NCBI GenBank assembly: GCA_039545315.1 | Contig: BCIM01000005.1 | Span: 994,609 to 1,058,608 of the forward strand | Length of the DNA: 64,000 nt | Direction: 5' to 3' | Source of the DNA: Kondoa malvinella | Lineage: Eukaryota > Basidiomycota > Agaricostilbomycetes > Agaricostilbales > Kondoaceae | Shown: positions 56,885 through 64,000 of the stretch, in pieces | Position numbering within the stretch: position 1 is the stretch's first letter | How the letters are laid out: each line of letters opens with the position of its first letter | Made by a program: the position numbers and the translations under genes | Notes under the pieces: model-generated | The model's input: the letters and a program-made list of their open reading frames with translations, nothing else | What the model was told of the DNA's origin: nothing | The model's database searches: none

Positions 56885-59800
56885 CTAGCGACCCATAAAG
56901 GATTGTCCTGCTGATGCCAGCAATGCTTCATAATTCCCACTGTCTTTGCACAATGCGGCGAAAGCGCCGTCCTTCTTCTCGAGCAGGTTGGCTGTCGTGT
57001 CATACTCCACGAGCTCGCCAGCATCGAGAACGAGAATCATGTCGCTGCAGATGACTGTCAGCTCATCTAGCATTCCAGCCAATTTAGGACTGACTAGTCG
57101 ATGACAGTCTCGATCCGGTGCGCAATGCAAAGGATTCTGTCGTGCAGGTCAGCCAATGAGCCGTGAATCAGGACGGAAGCCTACGTAGCATGTTTCATAT
57201 CTCTCCGAATAGTAGTCTGGATGATCTTATCACTCTCCGCATCAAGTGCACTACTTGCTTCATCTAGAAAGACAAACTTGGACTGCTGAAGTTTCAGTAG
57301 CGATCTGGCCACTATCAGCAATTGTTCTGCGCGGGCACAAAGATCAGCTGGCGTGGAAGCGGGATTTGATGCATGACTGACTTTCGCCTGAGCTAAAATT
57401 CTGAGCTCCAACTTGAACTTCGTCTTCAAGGATGGTCAGACGACTTGCACCAGAGGTGTGGGCCATGTTGACAGCCTTCAAAGCACCCCAAATCTGCGAG
57501 TCTGTATATTCTCCTGCTGGATCGAGGTTGAAGCGGATAGCTGTACAAACGCTGAGCTGAGACAGATCAGTGCAAGATATAATTACTCACTGCCGACAAA
57601 AAGACTTGGTTCTGAAAAGTAATGTCAGCGAGACTGGCGCACAGCGAGCTGTGCACGTACCTTGAGGGATCATGTTGAGTTTAGCTCGCATGGCAGCCAA
57701 ATCAAGTGTAGACACGTCAATACCACCAATGATGATAGCTCCTTCTTGAGCTTCAAGGAAACGGAAGAATGCGAGACCAAGTGAGCTCTTTCCGGCACCT
57801 GTTCTGATTCCAGAAATGCTTTCGCGCAAGGTTCCGAGGAAACAGACCTGTTCGTCCGACTATACCAACCTGGAGGTTACGATCAGTCCATGAAGCGGCA
57901 ACCAGAGCTGCGACCTACTTTTTGACCTGGTCCAATAGAAAAGCTCAAATTCTTGACTACCATAGGCAGGTGGGGTGCATAACGTAAGGAGAGATTCTTG
58001 ACTTCAATACTGCTTTCCTTCCTTGGCCAGTCTGATGGAGGCTTCAGGCCATCAACAGGTTCTTGTTCGACCAGATCATATTCGGCGACCCGCTCAACTG
58101 CAGTCATCGCAATCTGGATGCCGCCTAGATTAGCCGTAGTCCAGAAGATCTTGACGGTAAGCTCCAATGCGCAAGTGATTGCGAAGCCAGCTCCAGCAGC
58201 TGTAGTAGAAGATCTGAGGACAGCGTAGATACAGACAAATGCAGTGCATGTAGCGCCAAGCATCTCAATCTAACTCTTTGCCTCAGTCTGATATGCATCA
58301 GTAAGAAGCGACATACAATAGCTTGGAACCATTGAAAGGAAGCCTCAAAATTGTAGGTTGGCCGCAGATGTTCGTCGATATAATAACATGAGCGCCTCAA
58401 CACTTGGTAGAGTACACCAAAAGCTCGCAGAGTTGTAAGGCCGGCAGAAAGTTCGACGATTGAAGAGGACTGCAAGTCCTATTGAGAGAGGACCGGCAAG
58501 AGTGGAAAGTATCTGGACTAACTAAGGGACTCTTCGCTGCCGAATATGCTCGTCGCATTTCCTGAGCTACTCTTGTATATACCAAGGTGTAGACAATCAT
58601 GACCGCAGCTGTCAGCCCAGCCAATACCAAGAAGCCAGGCTCGGTGATGGATACTGCAACGACAAGCTGACAGAGTTACAGGTGTCAGACTTGACGTAGA
58701 GCAGTATGTATAGACGCACCAATGAAGAGGTCCAGAAGTTTGTCGACATAGAAGCAAATCGATAAGGCAGATTATCGCAAATCTGTCAAATGGTCGGATA
58801 ATGTATACCCTGTTGTATAGAAGACATACCATATGAGAGTCTTGCGAAAGTCGGGCTAAGAGCCTCCCAATAGGTACGGAATCGAAGAATCTGATTCGTG
58901 CGCCCATGATTGAGGCGCTCAAGTGATCGTAGATGGTATTTGCTGCGTCAAGCCCGATCGATAGACCCCATATGAGGCGAATAGCTTCACCTATGATCGA
59001 CAGCCCTGCGCAAGACAGGAAGAGAGCTGGGTACGGATCAAAAAGTCGTCGACTATGACCATAGAAGAAGACTGACTGATGTAATCTTGGTCAGACCAGT
59101 GAAGCACGTCTCCCGACCACAATCGGACGCTCATTGTGGAGCCAATAGTCACCATTTGGCAAATAGGGTAGAGTATTCCATAGCAGAGCATGGGTTTCCA
59201 CAAGGCTCCGGTCGCTCGAGCCCAAAGAGCGTACAGCGACATCGCCGAGAAGCCTTTGATTGTAACTTCTGGACGGTAAAGGGAATCTTTTTGAAGTGCA
59301 GGCTGTTCTGCTTCCTTGTTCCCGGCCACGCTCTGATCATCTACTGGAGTGCTGACTTGATCAACAGAAGACAACAAGCCACAAGCCGAGATCTTGAGGC
59401 GAGCCTGATGAGATGATCTTGCCATCGGACATGTGAACAGCAAAATCGCATGCCGAAGCCAAAAGAGACACATAGTGACTGACGACCAGTATTGTCCGGT
59501 CTTTGGCGAGTGCACCTGTAATGGCGTGCCGCAGCAAATGATGAGCTGTGCTGTAGTCGACTGCCGAGAACACGTCATCGCTAGACAGTGATCAGTCACG
59601 AGACATCTATCTGCAACGACGACTCACAGGAGTAAGCAGTCCGAATCGCTGTACAGGGCTCTGGCCAGGCTGATTCTGGCCTTTTGTCCACCTGACAGCA
59701 AGAGTCCTCGTTCGCCGACCAAAGGCTCGTCTCCAGAAGGCAGAACCTTCAAGTCAGGTCGCAAAGCACATGCTTGCACAACAGCGGCATATCTCTCTAG

Positions 59801-62427
59801 ATCCATGGGCAAGCCGAAAAGCTGCACGGGAAGAGCATTACATCAGCTGTTCGTGAATGTGTCTGCATGAGCGTTACTCACGATGTTCTCTTTGATAGTG
59901 TCGGACATCAAGAATGGAACTTGTGCACAGTAGGCTGTCGCGGACTGTCAGAAAGGGACTTCAAGCACCAGCTCAAGCCTACCTATCCGAGACTCGCTGT
60001 CTTCCGTCGCTCGAATCACTGGGCAAGGAGCAAAGATGCGTCCGCTGACCCTGATGAGTAGGCTAGATCAGTATTGATTGGTAGACCTCGTGATGACTTA
60101 CACGGGCATCTCGCCAAGCAAAGACAGGAGCAGACTGCTCTTTCCAGAGCCAACATTGCCGTAGATCAACGAAACAGCCTTGCTCGGGAACAGAACGTCC
60201 ATATGAGTCAGGGCGAAACCGTTAGCACTCCAGCGACAGGTGGCATTCTGAAGCTGTAGGGTGTCCGCCGAGGAGGAGAGAGCATCGTATTTAGCCGTCT
60301 CTGGCTCTTCTAGAAAGCTTTCAAGCCGCAAAGCAGACACAAATGCGTTCATCGATCGGTTGACTGTTTGCGCAAGCAAGTCCAGGGGTTTGGTAAGAGC
60401 GCGGAGAAGCCTGTTGGTCTTGTGAGAATCGAGCGGTCTTAAGGCAGCATCGCTTACGATATCGTGGTGAAAGCGACTACCGGATCCAGTGTTTTGCCCA
60501 ACAAAAGCGAATGGACTCCAAAAGTGGTTGCCGCCTGCAGTACAAGTCAGACTCTTGAAGACGATATTAGGGCAATGGCTCACACTGAATACAGGCGTAC
60601 TCCAAAGGATTACCCATTCGAGAATCTGCATGTCGATGTCAGCAGGCTCTCACGCGTAAGTAAATGTCCAAGCTACCTGCCACCTTCTCTTCATGGAGAA
60701 ACACCTAATCTCGTTTGCGCGATATTCAGCAAGACGGTTTGCAAAGACCGCTTGATGACTGGCAAACTTGATGGCTCGGATGTTCAGAATGATCTCTTTG
60801 CTCAGAGCCATGCGGCGGTCTGACCAATTTCGTTGTCTTTGCGACCAGAAATAGGCTTTGCGCAGTGTAAGAAACTTGATAGGAACGCTGATAGCAAGAG
60901 CTAGCCACTGCCGGAACAGAGTCAGAAGATAGGCTTGGAACAATAGGCAGATGCTCTTACAGAGCCAAATACCGCCTTTCCAATCACTTTGTACATCAAC
61001 AACGAGGTCAGGATCAAAGAAGCAGGCGCAGACGGAAAGATGACGTGTAGATCTGTTCAATGTCAGGGAGCTTTTGAAGCCGATAAGGCATCGTACCTTT
61101 CATATCCGCAATATTGTACACATCTGATGATACCACGACTTGCACGTCCGTCCGCTTTGCAATTTTCTCTGTATCGCTTTTGCCCTCATCCACTCGCTGC
61201 TCATCGTAGGCACTTCGACGCATGCTTTTGGCAAAGACCTGTAACAATTTGTAGGCAATGGTTCGATGATGAAGCCGAAAACTGCATACCTCGCACAACA
61301 GACTAGCTCCGAGAAGATTCGAGATCCGTCGACCGAATGTGAACGCGGAAAGATGCGATGCTGTAGCTGTAATGATACCAAGCCAAAGTGCCACAGACAA
61401 GAGAATGCCTTCTGTCTTGCGCAAGTTAGACTGAGTTCTTTGTTGCAAGAGAGAAAGTATAGCTTGGATGTATAATGGGGCAAGCAATGAGCTGAAGACA
61501 TTGATCCAGGCGCAGATTTGCTGGCAGAGAAATTTACTGCGGTGATGCCAGAAAATGCGGCGCAAAGTGGTCCTAGCGAAAGAGGGCGGTGTATCAAAGC
61601 GCCAGGAAAGTGCGGCTCGAGCAGACGAGAACTCGGAAGGAAGTGCTGGATGTTCCTTCTCATCGAGAATTCGAAAGGCGTGTTGCCAAACGAAAGAATT
61701 GGCAGACAAGCTTAGCGCTTCTTTTGGTGGATTTTTATCAGTAATGAACCGAATTCCGGTCATTGCGCGCACCTTCGATAAAGGAAGGATTATCAAAGCC
61801 CAGCGCGACCGGTCTATCACAATCTTTCAACTTCCCCTCCATCTCTTGCACCAGCTTGTAAGACGAAGGGTGAAGATTGCGATAGTTTGGACTGAAGGCG
61901 TCCAGAAGTGCAATGCACAAGATGCACCAAGCTGAAGATCGCTCTCGACCATATATCGAAAGCGCCGAAACGGTGCAAGTGAATGACAGCAGCAGGCTGA
62001 TTCTTGCACAGTTGTTGCTGGCCTGCCGTCGAAGTACACTGTCGAGCCGACGCGTCTCAAGCAAAAGCAAGGCGAAGTAAACTCCTTGAAGCCAAATAGC
62101 CGCAAGATTGGCAGGAAGGAAAGAGAACAATCGTGCTTCCAAGTACACAGCAGCGAGTGATAGGCCCACAACCAGGATAGTCCGGCTCAATGTAAGGACG
62201 AAGGCATAACGAGGACTCTTGACTCTTGTTTCGGTGATAGCTACAGCTTGGAGCAGTCGATTCTCCGTCTGCCATATAGCATCCCCTTCACCTCGAGGCA
62301 GAGCAATGTCTTCGCTCTTACGCAAGGTGCGTACGAGGCCATAAATCAAAAGCAAAAGAGAAGCGGCAGGGGCCGACCAGGCTGCAGCATTCGCCAACCA
62401 AGGATGATAGAGCAAAGAGTCTTGCAT
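56885..62427 (-). CDS. ABC transporter, subfamily C (MRP/YCF1-like), full length
   Basis: Export pump with extra N-terminal membrane domain TMD0 ([60 protein letters not shown]), then TMD1, NBD1, TMD2 and NBD2. NBD1: Walker [21 protein letters not shown], signature [19 protein letters not shown], Walker [13 protein letters not shown] (Asp where a catalytic Glu is usual), H-loop [12 protein letters not shown]2: Walker [38 protein letters not shown], signature [17 protein letters not shown] (spliced), Walker [14 protein letters not shown]-loop [17 protein letters not shown]. It ends [16 protein letters not shown]. The asymmetric ATP sites are normal for ABCC. Vacuolar or plasma-membrane conjugate export is likely; substrate unknown. 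More than 20 short introns. Confidence 0.9.
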
Positions 62428-62707
62428 GGCCGTGGATGAAAGAGATGCGTAGCAGAATGCTATGTCTTGAGCGAAACAAAGAACCGATGAATGCTGTGGG
62501 CGTGTAACGTAAATCGACATCGCTTGCTCTGCAGTCATATGAAACAAGACATGGCCATTTTGCATCGCTCGCTCGAGTGCAGCATCTGCGCTTGAGCGTC
62601 GGACGATTGTACGACACCGGTAAGTGATAACGCCTTGACGTTTTCATCAGACCACCGAATACAGCCGGACTCCAGCGCTCCAGCCAGCAAAGACAAGAGG
62701 CTGTGAA
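62428..62707. promoter_or_regulatory. Bidirectional promoter between ABCC and MYND genes
   Basis: Only 280 bp separate the divergent ATGs at 62427 (minus) and 62708 (plus), so both promoters must share it. No specific motif recognised. Confidence 0.45.
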
Positions 62708-63934
62708 ATGGCCTACAAATGGAAGCAAGACTTGCACAAATTTCAAGGTCAATTGACTCAAGAGCAACAGGCAGACGTGGATGACCGGATTTCGCTGTAC
62801 ATGTGAGCATGAGCCTACCGCCGACTGGACTGATATCTGATGCTTATTTGCATGTAGCGATAGCCTGAATGTCGGAAACCAACATCTGTGGCCTTTATGC
62901 TGGCACCCCGGCACGCGTAACACCAACCAGGCTGCTCTACCGCAAGAGACTGGCAGGATGCATATGGTACTGCATCTGCATGCCGCTCGCTCAGTGCTGT
63001 CTAGTCACTTTCCGCTCTTTCTCGCAAGAATGGAAGAGGCCGTCAAAGTCATGAGAATGAGCGAAACGGGCGAGAACCATATCTTGGCTTCAAATTGCTT
63101 TCTTGGGCTCTCCAAGTTGGCCTGTCGTGTATGCCAGCACCTGACCAACTTTCGAAGCTATCCTGAAGACATGACAAAACGCTTCTTGACTGCTTCTCTG
63201 GATCTGCTACTGTTCGCTTGCTCCTACGCGACTCTTACCGGCCATGATGAACGTTCGCCTAACATAGCCGAAGTTCGACGGACGCCTACCTTCTGGATCT
63301 TCGCCTTTTGCTTACAGCTGCGGTACTCTCCTAATTTGACCTTTGATCTCGACACTTTCACATTAGCCTGGCATCCGCTCTCTGGCGTATCACCAGCTGA
63401 TTCCAAAGCCTTCAAATTTGTTCGCAAGCGTCGGAGAGATTTAGTGTTACAATGGCTGTCGTGGGAAGCAGATGCTGGAATACACCAACCTTTCGCTGCT
63501 GTTCGGCTCTGTGCTGCTTTGGCATTGCCAATTCCTCTTGGTGATAAGCGCTTTGAGGGTGGAAGCTCGCAAATGTGGACACTACCTGACGCCAAGCAAC
63601 GACTCGACTCGGTTTCCTTCGATAGGATGTCGCCCATACTGCGCGCAATGAGATTAGAGACGTGTCTAGGGTGTGGAAAGTATCGCAAAGGTGACACCGA
63701 GGAGGTGTCGTTCAAAATCTGTGCTTCGTGCGGTTTCGCATCTTAGTGAGTGCTTCGTCGCTAGCATTTCGACCTCTTCCTGACCAGACGTCAGCTGCTC
63801 GCAAGAGTGTCAGATGATCCACTGGAGGCAAGCAGGCCATAAGCAAGTGAGTTCTGCCTTCATCTGGATCAAGACTTTTAGCTCAATGCTTATATCAGGC
63901 GTGCAACCGCATGTGCAAGAAACAGACTCCGTAA
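62708..63934 (+). CDS. MYND zinc-finger protein
   Basis: Spliced N-terminus MAYKWKQDLHKFQGQLTQEQ, then VDDRISLYIDSLNVGNQHLW (intron about 62802-62856), followed by a helical domain: HAARSVLSSHFPLFLARMEE, NCFLGLSKLACRVCQHLTNF, DAGIHQPFAAVRLCAALALP. The C-terminal MYND finger is complete across two introns: CLGCGKYRKG, KICASCGFASYCSQECQMIH, WRQAGHKQ and ACNRM, giving C-x2-C, C-x2-C, C-x3-C and the closing H-x3-C pattern. A TAA at 63932-63934 would end it just after the finger (MCKKQTP). A GT within that codon and an acceptor near 63987 leave open that the gene runs past the window. MYND proteins usually bind Pro-rich partners; the target here is unknown. Confidence 0.72.
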
Positions 63935-64000
63935 TGAATACCTCGCTAGTCAAGAATTCATTCACCGCATACGAAGCTACACAGGTTCCAATTGATCCAA

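Noticed and set aside
1..64000. tRNA, rRNA, transposon, CRISPR or prophage features
   Set aside because: I looked for B-box-like motifs, terminal repeats, integrase or transposase motifs and regularly spaced repeats and found none I could support.

Overview
This window is fungal nuclear DNA, most likely from a basidiomycete. Nearly every gene is broken by short GT-AG introns, mostly about 45-60 nt, and intergenic gaps are mostly 80-650 bp. GC looks like roughly half. The gene set is eukaryotic and fungal: a dynactin subunit, tropomyosin, a TRK potassium transporter with the fungal YRGRHRGLPYG signature, Erg26, a UPF0662/Cub1 protein, Noc4, Dbp9 and MSH6. I saw no rRNA, tRNA, transposon, CRISPR array or bacterial operon. 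Start and stop positions below are of spliced genes: the span includes introns, and exon structures were inferred by reading frames across GT-AG pairs.

Layout. 0-8.3 kb: dynactin p27 (DCTN6), a proline-rich orphan (gene A), a TRK K+ transporter, a second orphan (gene B) paralogous to gene A, RNA polymerase I/III subunit RPC19 and a coiled-coil orphan. 8.3-11.8 kb: poorly resolved small or minus-strand genes. 11.8-21.2 kb: MSH6, NOC4, the TFIIH kinase CDK7/KIN28 and a small protein ending in a CaaX-like box. 21.3-31 kb: DBP9, ERG26, a UPF0662 protein, an F-box-like protein and an epoxide hydrolase. 31-43.5 kb: a secreted cysteine-rich repeat protein, a 2-oxoadipate dehydrogenase (DHTKD1-like) E1, a small coiled-coil protein, a dipeptidyl-peptidase 5-like S9C peptidase, tropomyosin, a membrane-anchored thioredoxin-fold protein without the CxxC pair, and a secreted Kre9-like protein. 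44-52 kb: NDUFAF7, a possibly mitochondrial orphan, an MFS transporter and PRO2. 52-64 kb: an orphan with a Cys cluster and NKE-rich segments, a NASP/Sim3 histone chaperone, a full-length ABCC transporter and a divergent MYND-finger protein that reaches the right edge.

The genes are a mix of housekeeping functions (DNA repair, ribosome assembly, transcription, cytoskeleton, sterol, lysine and proline metabolism, mitochondrial complex I assembly) with lineage-specific secreted and orphan proteins between them. I see no dedicated gene cluster. The parts most worth a second look are the A/B orphan pair, the secreted cysteine-rich repeat protein, the DHTKD1-like enzyme that has lost active-site-region histidines, the Cys-less thioredoxin-fold protein, the Cys-cluster/NKE orphan, and very small exons in TRK and tropomyosin.
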